Origin: Acidobacteriota bacterium
Lineage (GTDB): Bacteria; Acidobacteriota; Terriglobia; Terriglobales; Acidobacteriaceae
Reading direction: 5' to 3'
NCBI GenBank assembly: GCA_013289685.1
Contig: JABCZL010000006.1
Coordinates: forward strand, 124,001-188,000
DNA: 64,000 nucleotides
Within the stretch, counting starts at the first letter, position 1, and each line of letters begins with the position of its first letter. The notes below the pieces were generated by a model that saw only the letters and a list, made by a program, of their open reading frames with translations, was not told where the DNA came from and did not search any database. Below, piece after piece: positions 1 to 9,994 of this stretch. A program made the translations under genes and the position numbers.

Positions 1-201
1 GAAATTCAGAACTACATTTGTACGTTTTCCAATGTGACAGTTTCGGAGACCAGCGCCGCCCGGGCACTTTTTGGGGAAATTCCGATGCCCGGCCAAATGC
101 CGGTCAATCTGTCCAGCGCCGGCGTAGAGAATCCCAAAGGTCCGCAGTCGGCACAAGTCACGAGCTTTAAGCCTCTCGTTCGCCTCGGCGCTAGCCGCTG
201 A
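1..201 (+). CDS. C-terminal fragment of a glycoside hydrolase family 3-like protein, truncated by the left edge
   Basis: Frame 1 is open from base 1 to TGA at 199-201: EIQNYICTFSNVTVSETSAARALFGEIPMPGQMPVNL. The SAxxALFGEIPxxGxxPV tail is typical of bacterial GH3 enzymes. Absent from the ORF track because it lacks a start. Confidence 0.6.
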   Translation, partial: EIQNYICTFSNVTVSETSAARALFGEIPMPGQMPVNLSSAGVENPKGPQSAQVTSFKPLVRLGASR

Positions 202-389
202 ACCGGACTCCAGCGCTGTTACCTAAGAAGTTACCTTTTGCCGCCGCATTCATCAACATTTAACAATCCCTTCATCGTCCTGTATTGAAGATCGCGAATC
301 GTGTGGTTATGGATGCTCGCGTTTCGGTTTTTGCCTGTACGACGAAACGTCAGCCATCCGGGCGGACGTCCGAAACGATGAGGTGAGTT

Positions 390-1601
390 ATGCGCAATCT
401 GAACATCGTCTTCTTCGATGCCGGTGGCGGACATCGCAACGCCGCTGATGCTCTACAGAGCGCGCTGCAAGCACAATCCAACCCGTGGGCAGTTTCTCTG
501 CTCAATCTGCAGGAACTGCTGGACCAGATCGACCCGATTCATCGCACCACCGGCGTCCGCATGCAGGACGTCTACAACCTGATCTTGCGCCGGGGTTGGA
601 CGCGTTACACCCAGCAGCTATTGCCTGTGTTGCACAGCTTGGTGCGTTTGAATCATGGCCGCGTTGTTCGGGCCCTGCAACGGTATTGGTCCGAACATCC
701 CTCTGATCTCGTCCTGTCGGTCATTCCTCACTTCAACCGCGCAATCGCGGAGAGCGTTCGCAAATCTCTTCCGGACGCACCCTTCATTACCTTGCTGACG
801 GATTTCGCCGACTACCCGCCACACTTCTGGATCGAGCGCGAGTCGGAATACTTGATTTGCGGAACGGAGCGGGCGAAGCAGCAGGCTTTGGCCATGGGTC
901 ACTCGCCGCTGCGAATATTCCAGACTTCCGGCATGGTCATGAAGTCGAAGTTCTACCAGAAACTGATAATTGATCGTGTGGCGGAGCGGCAGAGCTTGGG
1001 GCTGGCGCCCGATTGGCCCACGGGCATCGTATTGTTCGGCGGGCACGGCGCGCCGGTGATGCTCGACATCGCCACGAAGCTAAGCGAAAGCTCTCTGAAA
1101 CTTCAGTTGATCATGATCTGCGGCCACAACCAAAGCCTCGGCGCAGAACTCAAAAAGCTTCCGACCAGGAAGCCTATCTTCGTCGAAGGATTTACTACCC
1201 AGGTCGATCATTACATGTCTCTGGCGGATTTCTTCATTGGAAAGCCGGGCCCAGGATGCATCAGCGAAGCCCTGCAGTTCGATCTGCCAGTCATTGTGGA
1301 AAGCAACGCCAAAACCATGCCCCAGGAGCGCTACAACGCGGAATGGCTCACCGAAAATCGGCTCGGCATCGTGTTGCCGAGTTTCCGGGGAATTGCGGGC
1401 TCAGTTGAACAACTCCTGCAGCATTCCACATTCCAGGAATTTCGCGACAACGCCCGAGCGCACACCAATCGCGCGCTGTTTGAGGTCCCAGTCATCCTTG
1501 AGGAGGTCTTTGAGCGGCACATGCCGGAATATATGCCGGTCGCTCCCATGGGAAACGTCGATCTCATGGGGCGGGATGCTATGTTGGCGGCATTACACTG
1601 A
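390..1601 (+). CDS. MGDG synthase / MurG-like glycosyltransferase (GT28-type)
   Basis: N-terminal FFDAGGGHRNAADAL and C-terminal FIGKPGPGCISEAL are typical of the monogalactosyldiacylglycerol synthase / MurG superfamily. Confidence 0.75.
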   Translation: MRNLNIVFFDAGGGHRNAADALQSALQAQSNPWAVSLLNLQELLDQIDPIHRTTGVRMQDVYNLILRRGWTRYTQQLLPVLHSLVRLNHGRVVRALQRYWSEHPSDLVLSVIPHFNRAIAESVRKSLPDAPFITLLTDFADYPPHFWIERESEYLICGTERAKQQALAMGHSPLRIFQTSGMVMKSKFYQKLIIDRVAERQSLGLAPDWPTGIVLFGGHGAPVMLDIATKLSESSLKLQLIMICGHNQSLGAELKKLPTRKPIFVEGFTTQVDHYMSLADFFIGKPGPGCISEALQFDLPVIVESNAKTMPQERYNAEWLTENRLGIVLPSFRGIAGSVEQLLQHSTFQEFRDNARAHTNRALFEVPVILEEVFERHMPEYMPVAPMGNVDLMGRDAMLAALH

Positions 1602-1653
1602 GCCACCGCTCGACCGCAGAAAGCGCAGAGGACATTGCAGAAAACGAGTCCGC

Positions 1654-3039
1654 CTAAGACGTCTTTCCGGTTGCAGATTCCAACTGCCCATACTCGGCAA
1701 TCATCTCTTGCGAGATGCCATTCCTGCGGGCGATTTCACTATAAAGGCGTCCGCTGTTACGCATCGTTCGTTCCTGCGTGACAGTATCCAGAGCCACCAA
1801 ACCAAATCGTAGATGCCAGCCTTCAGTCCATTCGAAATTATCGGTGAGCGTCCAGTGAAAGTAGCCGCGAACGTCGTGGCCTTCGGCAATCAACTGGTGC
1901 AGCTCCCTGACGGCATTCACGATGAGCCACGGGCGGATGCGGTCCTGCGCATCGGGCACTCCGTTTTCGAGAATGTAAACCGGTTTGCCAAGGCCCTTCG
2001 CCCGCTCGACGGCACGCCGCAGAGCCAGAGGATAAGCCTCACCGTACGGTCGCTCCCACGCGCTGTCCCCCTGTGGAACGTGCGGTGGCACGAACAGCCG
2101 AGCAAAAGCCTGCGCGGCATGCCTAAGATCAAAAGCCACATGGAAGCGGCTGTAAACGTTCAAGCCCACGAAATCGCAGGAACCTTTCACGTCGCCTGCG
2201 TTTCCGTCGAGCACGCTCAAGGGAAAAGGAAGCTTGCCATACTGCATCAGGCGCAGAAAGCTCTCGTTGAACAGCTCGTTCACCAGTGAAGCGATCCAGC
2301 GATCCGGCCCGCGGCGTACGGGCTCCAATGCAACATAGTGGTGAGCCCATCCGACCTCTGCGTGCGGCTGCAATTCATGAATCGCACGGTAGGCGCGGAG
2401 ATGCGAACGAGCCATCGCGCTTACTACTTCTATTGAGGCGGCGATGTCACCGCTGCGGCCCGGGGGAAATTCGCCGAGAACATATCCCATGGCGGAATAC
2501 ACGTTGGGCTCGTTGAAAGTCAGCCAACGGTTGCAATGCTCGCCGAGCGCGCCCACCACCCGGCGAGTAAAGCGCTCAAAGAGTTCCGGAGCATCCGGGC
2601 TTAAGAAAGCGCCCTTCTGTTCGAACCACCGGGGATGGGTGAAGTGATGCAAGCAGATCATGGGGCAAATCCCACGCTCCACCAGACCGTCGAGCATTTC
2701 CCGGTAGCGCCGCAACGCCGCAAGGTCCCATTCGCCTTCGTGTGGTTCAATGCGGCTCCAATCCACCGAAAAACGCATGGCATTGAGGCCCATGTTGCGC
2801 GCCAGGTCGAAATCGCGTTCAGCGTTGTTCCACCAGTCGCACGCACTTCCACACGCATCGCCAGAACGGATGCGCCCGGCAGCTTCCCAATCCGACCATT
2901 GATTTTGGCTGTTGCCCTCCACCTGGTGGGCAGCGGTCGATACGCCCCAGAGGAAACCCTTGCAGAACTCCATGGGAGCAAGAGCGTTTGGTGAGATCGG
3001 AATACCTCGGTCGTCGTTGGGCGTGGAAATAGCGGACAT
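1654..3039 (-). CDS. Glycoside hydrolase family 1 (beta-glucosidase-like)
   Basis: FLWGVSTAAHQVEG, LTFNEPNVY (acid/base) and YILENGVPD (nucleophile) are GH1 signatures. Confidence 0.92.
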   Translation of the reverse strand: MSAISTPNDDRGIPISPNALAPMEFCKGFLWGVSTAAHQVEGNSQNQWSDWEAAGRIRSGDACGSACDWWNNAERDFDLARNMGLNAMRFSVDWSRIEPHEGEWDLAALRRYREMLDGLVERGICPMICLHHFTHPRWFEQKGAFLSPDAPELFERFTRRVVGALGEHCNRWLTFNEPNVYSAMGYVLGEFPPGRSGDIAASIEVVSAMARSHLRAYRAIHELQPHAEVGWAHHYVALEPVRRGPDRWIASLVNELFNESFLRLMQYGKLPFPLSVLDGNAGDVKGSCDFVGLNVYSRFHVAFDLRHAAQAFARLFVPPHVPQGDSAWERPYGEAYPLALRRAVERAKGLGKPVYILENGVPDAQDRIRPWLIVNAVRELHQLIAEGHDVRGYFHWTLTDNFEWTEGWHLRFGLVALDTVTQERTMRNSGRLYSEIARRNGISQEMIAEYGQLESATGKTS

Positions 3040-3169
3040 TCTCTTTCGCTATTCTACGCGATTCGCCGCAGCGATGTAATCGTGATGGCACTCTCTCTCC
3101 GTCATCATTGTGGTTATCACCACGGAGAGGTTATCTTGGTACGTCCCGCCCAGTCGGAGAGTACCGCGC

Positions 3170-4414
3170 ATGAATGTTCTCGTCGTGAACTCCGGAAGCT
3201 CGAGCTTGAAGTTCCAGGTGATTGCCACCGGTCTTGAGCGGATCAAACAATACACGGACCATCGCCTCTGCCGGGGGGAAGTTGAAGGGATTGGCGGCGA
3301 GGCCATCATCCAGTTTAAGAACCAGCAGGGCCAGAGTCAGAAATTCACAGCCCCACTACGCGATATATCAGCTGTGCTGGATTATCTGGTCCGGTTCATC
3401 GCCTCTGACAAGTCCGGCGTCCCTGAGATCAAGAACACGGGCGATATAAACGCTGTGGGGCACCGCGTGGTGCACGGTGGTGAGTTGTTTTCGGAATCTG
3501 CTCTGATTGACGATAAGGTGTTACGGGGAATCGAAGACTGCATCGATCTTGCCCCCCTGCACAATCCGAACAATATTAAAGGCATTCAGGCCGCGCGCGA
3601 ACTCTTCGGCAAGACCATTCCCCAGGTGGCCGTCTTCGATACCTCGTTTCACCATTCGATTCCGGAGCAGGCGTACCTGTACGCGGTTCCGTATCACCTT
3701 TATCGCCGCCACCACATCCGCCGTTACGGGTTCCACGGAACCTCCCACCGCTATGTCGCGTTCCGCTACCGCACTTTGCGGGGACTCACGCGGGAACAAA
3801 CCAACATCATCACGCTCCACCTGGGAAACGGCTGTTCCGCCACCGCGATCCGCGGAGGAAATTCAGTGGACACATCGATGGGCATGACACCGCTGGAGGG
3901 CCTGGTCATGGGCACGCGATCCGGCGACCTTGATCCTGCCATTGTCAATGTCATCGCCCGCAAAGAGGGGATGTCGCCCTCAGAAGTTGACACGCTGCTC
4001 AACACGCAGTCGGGACTACTCGGCATTTCCGGACTCACCAACGACATGCGCGAACTGCAGGCGGAACTGAAGGAGCATGAGGATCGGCGGGTGCGGCTCG
4101 CGATCGAGGTCTTCTGCTACCGGGCCCGAAAATACATCGGCGCATTTCTGGCTTCGATGAGTGGCGCAGACGCGGTGGTGTTCACCGGCGGCATTGGAGA
4201 GAACTCGCCCGAGATTCGCGCATTGATCTGCGAGGGCATGGAGTGGGCCGGGCTTATGGTCGACCCTGCGCGCAATCAGGAAACCGTGGCCCGCGAAAGC
4301 AAGATTTCCACCGAGGATTCCACGCTGCTCGCCTATGCAATCCCTACCGATGAGGAGTTGCTGATTGCGCGCGACACGGTGCGCGTCATCCTGGGTGAAC
4401 CTCACCCATCGTGA
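3170..4414 (+). CDS. ackA: Acetate kinase
   Basis: [17 protein letters not shown] start; [40 protein letters not shown] and [13 protein letters not shown]. The ORF track starts at 3110, but the conserved N-terminus begins at ATG 3170. Confidence 0.96.
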   Translation: MNVLVVNSGSSSLKFQVIATGLERIKQYTDHRLCRGEVEGIGGEAIIQFKNQQGQSQKFTAPLRDISAVLDYLVRFIASDKSGVPEIKNTGDINAVGHRVVHGGELFSESALIDDKVLRGIEDCIDLAPLHNPNNIKGIQAARELFGKTIPQVAVFDTSFHHSIPEQAYLYAVPYHLYRRHHIRRYGFHGTSHRYVAFRYRTLRGLTREQTNIITLHLGNGCSATAIRGGNSVDTSMGMTPLEGLVMGTRSGDLDPAIVNVIARKEGMSPSEVDTLLNTQSGLLGISGLTNDMRELQAELKEHEDRRVRLAIEVFCYRARKYIGAFLASMSGADAVVFTGGIGENSPEIRALICEGMEWAGLMVDPARNQETVARESKISTEDSTLLAYAIPTDEELLIARDTVRVILGEPHPS

Positions 4415-4432
4415 ATTGTTTGCCAACCCGCA

Positions 4433-6871
4433 CTAGTATGGCCAAGTCCATCCAGCAGCCTCAGGCTGGTCAACCCCGTACTGGTGTGCGTAATTCCGGC
4501 ACTCGATCTGCTGGTTCAGGAATCTTTCCTTCGCATGGCCTCCGATTCTCTGCAATCTTGGCACGCGGTCAATTACATCCATCGCCAGGCTGAAGCGGTC
4601 GATGTTGTTGTTGATGGCCAGTTCCAGCGGCGTATTGATGTTGCCTTTTTCTTTGTACCCGCGCACATGAATGTTCTCGTGATTCTTCCGGCGATATGCC
4701 AGACGATGGATCGAATAAGGATACCCGTGGAAATTGAAGATGACCGGCTTGTCGACAGTGAACAAGGAATCGAAATCGCGGTCGGGTAGTCCATGGGGAT
4801 GTTCGGTGCTGGGCTGGAGCTTGAAGAGATCCACAACGTTGATGAACCTGATCTTGATGTCAGGAAACTCCTTGCGCAGTAGGGCGGTCGCGGCCAAGGC
4901 CTCTTGGGTAGGAATATCGCCCGCTGACGCCATGACCACGTCGGGCTCGCCGGATTCGTCGGTGCTGGCCCAATCCCAGATGCCGATGCCCTTGGTGCAA
5001 TGCGTAATGGCGGCCTCCATGTCCAAAAACTGCAGGTGCAGTTGCTTGTCGCAGACGATCACGTTGACGTAGTTCTGGCTGCGCAGACAATGATCCGCGA
5101 CCGACAGCAGGCAGTTCACATCCGGCGGAAGGTAAATACGAGTGACGCTCGCGCTCTTGTTGGCCACCACATCGAGAAAACCTGGGTCCTGATGGGTAAA
5201 GCCGTTATGATCCTGCCGCCATACCGTTGACGTGATCAGGAGATTCAGCGACGCGATGGCTTCGCGCCAGGACAGATGGTTGCAAATCTCAAGCCACTTG
5301 GCATGCTGGTTGAACATGGAGTCAATGACGTGCACGAAGGCTTCATAGGAGGACAGAAAGCCGTGTCGTCCGGTGAGCAGATAGCCCTCCAGCATTCCCT
5401 CCATGGTGTGTTCGCTCAACATCTCCATCACGCGGCCGTCGGTGGCGAGTTCGCCGCCATCGGAATCCTCAGGGAAGAACTGCTCAATCCAGAATTTCTT
5501 GCTGACCGCGTAAATCGCATCGAGCTTGTTGGACGTGGTTTCATCCGGGCCGAACACCCGGAAGTTATTCATGTTTTGTTTCATCACATCGCGCAGGAAG
5601 GCACCGAGCGGGGGCATGTTCTCGACCATGGTTCTTGCAGGGTGCTCGAATTTGACTCCGTACTCGCGGAAATCCGGCAGCCGCAGCGCTTTCTTCAGCC
5701 GTCCCCCGTTGGCATGAAGATTTGCGCTCATTCGCCGGCCGCCTTCCGGCGCCAACTCTCTAAATTGAGCCGCCAACTTGCCGTGACCATCGAAAAAATC
5801 CTCGGGCTTGAGCGACCGCATCCAGGCTTCAAGGGTACGAAGTTGCTCGGGATCCTTTTTTACATTGGGCAGCGGCACCTGGTGCGCTCGCCAGAAGCCC
5901 TCCAACCAGTGGCCTTCGACTTCACGCGGAGCCGTCCAACCCTTGGGTGAGCGCAACACGATCATCGGCCAGCGATGCCGGTCGCCCACACCCTGCTTTC
6001 GGGCCGCCTGCTGACATTTCCTGATGTTCAGAACGCAGTGTTCCACCGTCGCCGCCATGGCTTGATGCATGCTTTCGGGATCGGAGCCTTCCACAAAACA
6101 GGGCGTCCAACCATAACCGTGGAGCAGACTCTCCAGTTCTTCGTGCGAGATGCGCGCCAGCAGGGTCGGATTGTTAATCTTGTATCCGTTCAGATGCAGG
6201 ATGGGCAGGACGGCTCCATCGCGTGCAGGATTCAGAAACTTATTGATGTGCCAGGAAGTCGCCAGAGGCCCGGTCTCGGATTCGCCGTCGCCCACAACCG
6301 CCGCGACAATCAATTCCGGATTGTCGAACGCGGCACCACAGGCATGGGACAGCACATAGCCGAGTTCCCCGCCCTCATGGATCGACCCCGGCGTCTCGGG
6401 CGTGCAGTGACTCCCAATCCCGCCGGGAAACGAAAACTCCTTGAGGAAATCACGCAAGCCTTCGACGTCCTGACTCTTTTCCGGATAGACCTCGGAGTAC
6501 GTTCCTTCCAGATACGCCGGTCCAAGAACACCGGGTGCCCCATGGCCCGGACCGGCCAGAAAGATCATGTCGAGATCGTATTTCTTGATGAGCCGGTTCA
6601 GGTGAACATAGATGAACGACAGGCCGGGGCTCGATCCCCAGTGCCCCAGCAGCCTGTTCTTGATGTGTTCCGGCCGCAGCGGCTCCGCCAGCACAGGATT
6701 ATCCAGCAGATAAATCATGCCGAGGCTGAGGTAATTGCAAGCCCGCCAATAGGCGTCCGTGTTGTACAACTCTTCGGCATTTAGCGGCTTCCCGGCGATT
6801 GTCGACCGCGTCTCGCCATAGGGACTCAGAGAAGAAATTTCGGATGAGAGGTTCGAAGTGAGGGTGCTCAT
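4433..6871 (-). CDS. xfp: Phosphoketolase (xylulose-5-P / fructose-6-P type)
   Basis: 812 aa; [47 protein letters not shown] and [17 protein letters not shown] are phosphoketolase/TPP motifs. Confidence 0.96.
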   Translation of the reverse strand: MSTLTSNLSSEISSLSPYGETRSTIAGKPLNAEELYNTDAYWRACNYLSLGMIYLLDNPVLAEPLRPEHIKNRLLGHWGSSPGLSFIYVHLNRLIKKYDLDMIFLAGPGHGAPGVLGPAYLEGTYSEVYPEKSQDVEGLRDFLKEFSFPGGIGSHCTPETPGSIHEGGELGYVLSHACGAAFDNPELIVAAVVGDGESETGPLATSWHINKFLNPARDGAVLPILHLNGYKINNPTLLARISHEELESLLHGYGWTPCFVEGSDPESMHQAMAATVEHCVLNIRKCQQAARKQGVGDRHRWPMIVLRSPKGWTAPREVEGHWLEGFWRAHQVPLPNVKKDPEQLRTLEAWMRSLKPEDFFDGHGKLAAQFRELAPEGGRRMSANLHANGGRLKKALRLPDFREYGVKFEHPARTMVENMPPLGAFLRDVMKQNMNNFRVFGPDETTSNKLDAIYAVSKKFWIEQFFPEDSDGGELATDGRVMEMLSEHTMEGMLEGYLLTGRHGFLSSYEAFVHVIDSMFNQHAKWLEICNHLSWREAIASLNLLITSTVWRQDHNGFTHQDPGFLDVVANKSASVTRIYLPPDVNCLLSVADHCLRSQNYVNVIVCDKQLHLQFLDMEAAITHCTKGIGIWDWASTDESGEPDVVMASAGDIPTQEALAATALLRKEFPDIKIRFINVVDLFKLQPSTEHPHGLPDRDFDSLFTVDKPVIFNFHGYPYSIHRLAYRRKNHENIHVRGYKEKGNINTPLELAINNNIDRFSLAMDVIDRVPRLQRIGGHAKERFLNQQIECRNYAHQYGVDQPEAAGWTWPY

Positions 6872-7129
6872 TGACGATGACTCCTGAGATTAGGCTATGC
6901 CGTATGGCGGCTGAGTTATGACGGGGCCGGCTGCTGCTCGTTGATCGTCAAGACCGCGAGTCGTTACCAATGGAAGAACTTCTCACAATTCTACTCTCAT
7001 GGGATTCAAGTTTTGCCTTACGACGACGCATTGACCTGCCAGATCGGGCGACCTAACTCCTGGTAGTCTCCCGTAGCCCGATCACTCTTCGCTCCCGATC
7101 CTCGCCCGTGGAGTCGTGATTTTATTGCT

Positions 7130-7817
7130 TTTCCACCTGAATCACGTTGTCGTCAGCTTGCGATCAATGAGTTTGTCGAGCGGATCAATTCCCCCCTGAG
7201 CCGGACGCTTGTCAACGTTTAATGCGAACGTGGACCGTTCCTTGTCGATCAGCTGCCTTTCCAGATAGAGATATTTCCCGTCAGAATCCAGAACCCCAAT
7301 GTCGATCCAGTCATGGACGGGAATCGCGTGCTCCTGGCCCTTTCTTCCGTCCGCTCGCAGCTTCTTTTGCGTCGATCACAAGATGCACCTGGTATTTGCC
7401 TTCGGCTTGCTGGATGTAGTTCACGGATATCGCACGGTTGTCATACGCGTGATATTTTTCCAGAGATCGTCGTTGAGCTACTGATACTCCGGTGGTGTGT
7501 GCTTTTCTAGATACGCAATCAGGTCGAGAGAAACGGGGTAAGGCAGGCCTTTGAACGCGTAGGCCTTGGTGAACTCGGCCTATGCCTTGCTGACTTTATC
7601 CTCGACGATGTAATCCTGTATGGCGTACATGACCAGCGCGCCCTCGTTGTAATGGATGTATCCCTGGTTGACATCGAGTTTGTACAGAGATTCCTCCTCC
7701 TTGCGCTCCTGGGCGCGGCCACGTAGTAGCCATCCACTTCGTAGCGCAGAAACTTATGGATCGACTGCGGCCCGTACCGGTGCTTCATCACCATGAGCGC
7801 GCTGTACTGGGCTAGGG
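7130..7817 (-). pseudogene. Decayed C-terminal part of an M1-family metallopeptidase (probably an ABC-2 permease/M1 peptidase fusion)
   Basis: Minus strand encodes SAPLAQYSALMVMKHRYGPQSIHKFLRYEVDGY, then a 1-nt frameshift near 7730, then RGRAQERKEEESLYKLDVNQGYIHYNEGALVMYAIQDYIVEDKVSKA, in-frame stop (~7580), AEFTKAYAFKGLPYPVSLDLIAYLEKHTPPEYQ, stop (~7479), a further frameshift, then YDNRAISVNYIQQAEGKYQVHLVIDAKE and other degraded sequence. Confidence 0.75.
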
Positions 7818-7861
7818 GTGCCGAGTATATGCGAAGTACCTTTGATGGACAGGCCGTTCTT

Positions 7862-9958
7862 CTACGAGCCGGTTCCGGACAATGTGACGGTCTGCGGGCT
7901 GCCGGCGGCGCTGTCAGTGACCTTTAAGAGCGCGCTGCGAGCGCCCGTCGCAGTCGGCTTGAACGTCACGCTGATCGTGCAACTTGCGCTCGCCGCCAGC
8001 GAACTCCCACACGTGTTGGTTTGCGCAAAATCTCCCGGGTCGAGACCGGCGAGCGTGATGCTGGTGATCGTGATCGCCGTCGTGCCAACGTTCTTCAGGG
8101 TCGCGGTCATGACGGAGCTGGTGGTGCCCACCGTCACCTTTCCGAAGCTCAGACTGGTGGGCGTAAGCTCGGCCGTGGTACCAGTTCCGCTCAGCGGCAC
8201 TTGCTGCGGACTGCCTGCAGCATTGTCGGTGACCGTCAGGTTCGCGCTGCGAGCGCCCGTCGTCGTCGGCTTAAACGTCAGGCTGACCGTGCAACTCGCG
8301 GCCGCTGCCAGAGAACTTCCACAGGTCGTCGCCGTCTCCGGAAAATCTCCGGCTTCAGCGCCGGTGACCGCGATGCTGCTGATCGTCAGCGTGGTCGTGC
8401 CTATGTTGGTCAGAGTCACTTTCTTGACCGGGCTGGTTAAGCCCACGGCCAGCGTCCCAAACCCCAACGGTGTTGGAACAAGCTTGGCGGTGGTTCCGGT
8501 TCCGCTCAACGGCACTTGCTGCGGACTGCCCGCGGCATTATCGGTGATGCTCACCGATGCGCTGCGCGCGCCAGTAGCCGATGGTTTGAACTGAACCTTG
8601 ATGAGGCAAGCGGCACCCGCTGCCAGCGAACTTCCGCAGGTGCTCGTTTCCGGGAAGTCACCGCTGTTGGTTCCGGTAATCGTAATCGCCGTGATCGTCA
8701 GCGTCGCTTTGCCGGAGTTCTTCAGCGTCACCGTCTTTATCGGGCTAGTCACACCCGTAGCCACCGCGCCGAAGTTCAGGCTCGTCGGCGTCAGGGTCAC
8801 CGCTGGACTGCTGCTCGAGTTGAACGTTGCAGTAACAGCCTTGGCTGCAGACATGGTTACGCTGCAGGTTCCGGTACCAGAGCAAGCTCCGCTCCACCCG
8901 GCGAAAGTGGAGCCTGCGGCCGCAGTCGCCGTCAGAGTCACGACTTTACCGCTGTTGAAGTTCGCGCTGCAGGTGCCCGGGCAACTGATGCCGCTGGGAC
9001 TGCTCTTGACTGAACCCGTGCCGGTGCCGGCCAAAGTCACCGACAGCGCGAAGGTCGTCACCGAGGTCTTAAAGGTGGCGGTGACTGCCTTAGCCGCGGT
9101 CATGGTCACGCTGCAAGTTCCGGTGCCAGAGCACGCTCCGCTCCAGCCGGCGAAGGTGGATCCCGCAGTTGCAGTCGCGGTCAGGGTCACGACCGTTCCG
9201 CTGGCGAAGTTGGCGCTGCATGTGCCCGGACAGCTGATGCCCGCAGGACTGCTGGCTACCGTGCCAGCGCCCGTCCCGGCGAGCGTAAGCGACAGCCCGA
9301 ACGACCCGGACGACACATTGAGAAAAACCGTATCCACCGCAAAATCTGAAAGCACGCAATTTGCATCGGCCGAACCGCAAGCTGTCAGACTGAAAGTCAC
9401 GGACGTGATGTTCGGGCCGGTTTGATCGAGTATGCCGATGTACACGGCGTCGCCGTTGGTATTACTCTTCACCGTAAATGAGCCGAGCAGGGTAACGCCG
9501 TTGAAAGCCTGTATTTCCGCGGTGAACTGACCAGGCTCGTCCGCCTGAATCAAGGCGCCCGCCCCGGAAACGCTGGTGCCAAACATCAGCTTTAGAGGTC
9601 CGTTTCCTCCAGCCGAGGCATCGGAAGTCCAGATGACCTGATCGCCGGAGGCGAACCCGGTTCCCGACCAACTGCAGGTTGGAGAGGCCGCACAAACCGC
9701 GGAGGCTATGCTATTCGGGCCGGCAAGGCCGACGTTCACGGCGACCCCGCCCACCGAGGTTGCACCGACGCTGGAGGCCAAGATGGTGCCGTCCGCCCCG
9801 AGTTGCGACCACTGCACAGAGTCATTGGAGCCCTGGCTGGCCTGACTAGTCACGCCCTTCGTGGTGTCGGACCAGGCAACCGTCGCCAGGGACAGCAGAA
9901 CCACCAACCCGCACAGCCGCGAAACTTGAGATGGGCAAAACATGGAAGCCTCCGTCAT
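7862..9958 (-). CDS. Secreted repeat protein: two near-identical glycine-rich bacterial repeat domains plus three ASPM-SPD-2-Hydin-like (choice-of-anchor D) domains
   Basis: Signal-peptide-like N-terminus; SSPAGISCPGTCSANFASGTVVTLTATATAGSTFAGWSGACSGTGTCSVTMTAAKAVTATF duplicated; three LTPTSLxFGxxxVGTTS...GTGT units. Confidence 0.85.
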   Translation of the reverse strand: MTEASMFCPSQVSRLCGLVVLLSLATVAWSDTTKGVTSQASQGSNDSVQWSQLGADGTILASSVGATSVGGVAVNVGLAGPNSIASAVCAASPTCSWSGTGFASGDQVIWTSDASAGGNGPLKLMFGTSVSGAGALIQADEPGQFTAEIQAFNGVTLLGSFTVKSNTNGDAVYIGILDQTGPNITSVTFSLTACGSADANCVLSDFAVDTVFLNVSSGSFGLSLTLAGTGAGTVASSPAGISCPGTCSANFASGTVVTLTATATAGSTFAGWSGACSGTGTCSVTMTAAKAVTATFKTSVTTFALSVTLAGTGTGSVKSSPSGISCPGTCSANFNSGKVVTLTATAAAGSTFAGWSGACSGTGTCSVTMSAAKAVTATFNSSSSPAVTLTPTSLNFGAVATGVTSPIKTVTLKNSGKATLTITAITITGTNSGDFPETSTCGSSLAAGAACLIKVQFKPSATGARSASVSITDNAAGSPQQVPLSGTGTTAKLVPTPLGFGTLAVGLTSPVKKVTLTNIGTTTLTISSIAVTGAEAGDFPETATTCGSSLAAAASCTVSLTFKPTTTGARSANLTVTDNAAGSPQQVPLSGTGTTAELTPTSLSFGKVTVGTTSSVMTATLKNVGTTAITITSITLAGLDPGDFAQTNTCGSSLAASASCTISVTFKPTATGARSALLKVTDSAAGSPQTVTLSGTGS

Positions 9959-9994
9959 AGCATTTTCAGTTCTCGTCCTTAGAAAGCCTGAGCC

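Noticed and set aside
5276-6784. Plus-strand ORFs of 224 and 269 aa within the phosphoketolase region
   Set aside because: Antisense to a full-length, highly conserved phosphoketolase.
7818-9425. Two long plus-strand ORFs (258 and 275 aa) antisense to the 698-aa secreted protein
   Set aside because: Val/Pro/Ala-rich periodic products that mirror the antisense of the repeat domains; no RBS or recognisable domain. The minus-strand product has clear signal peptide and domains.
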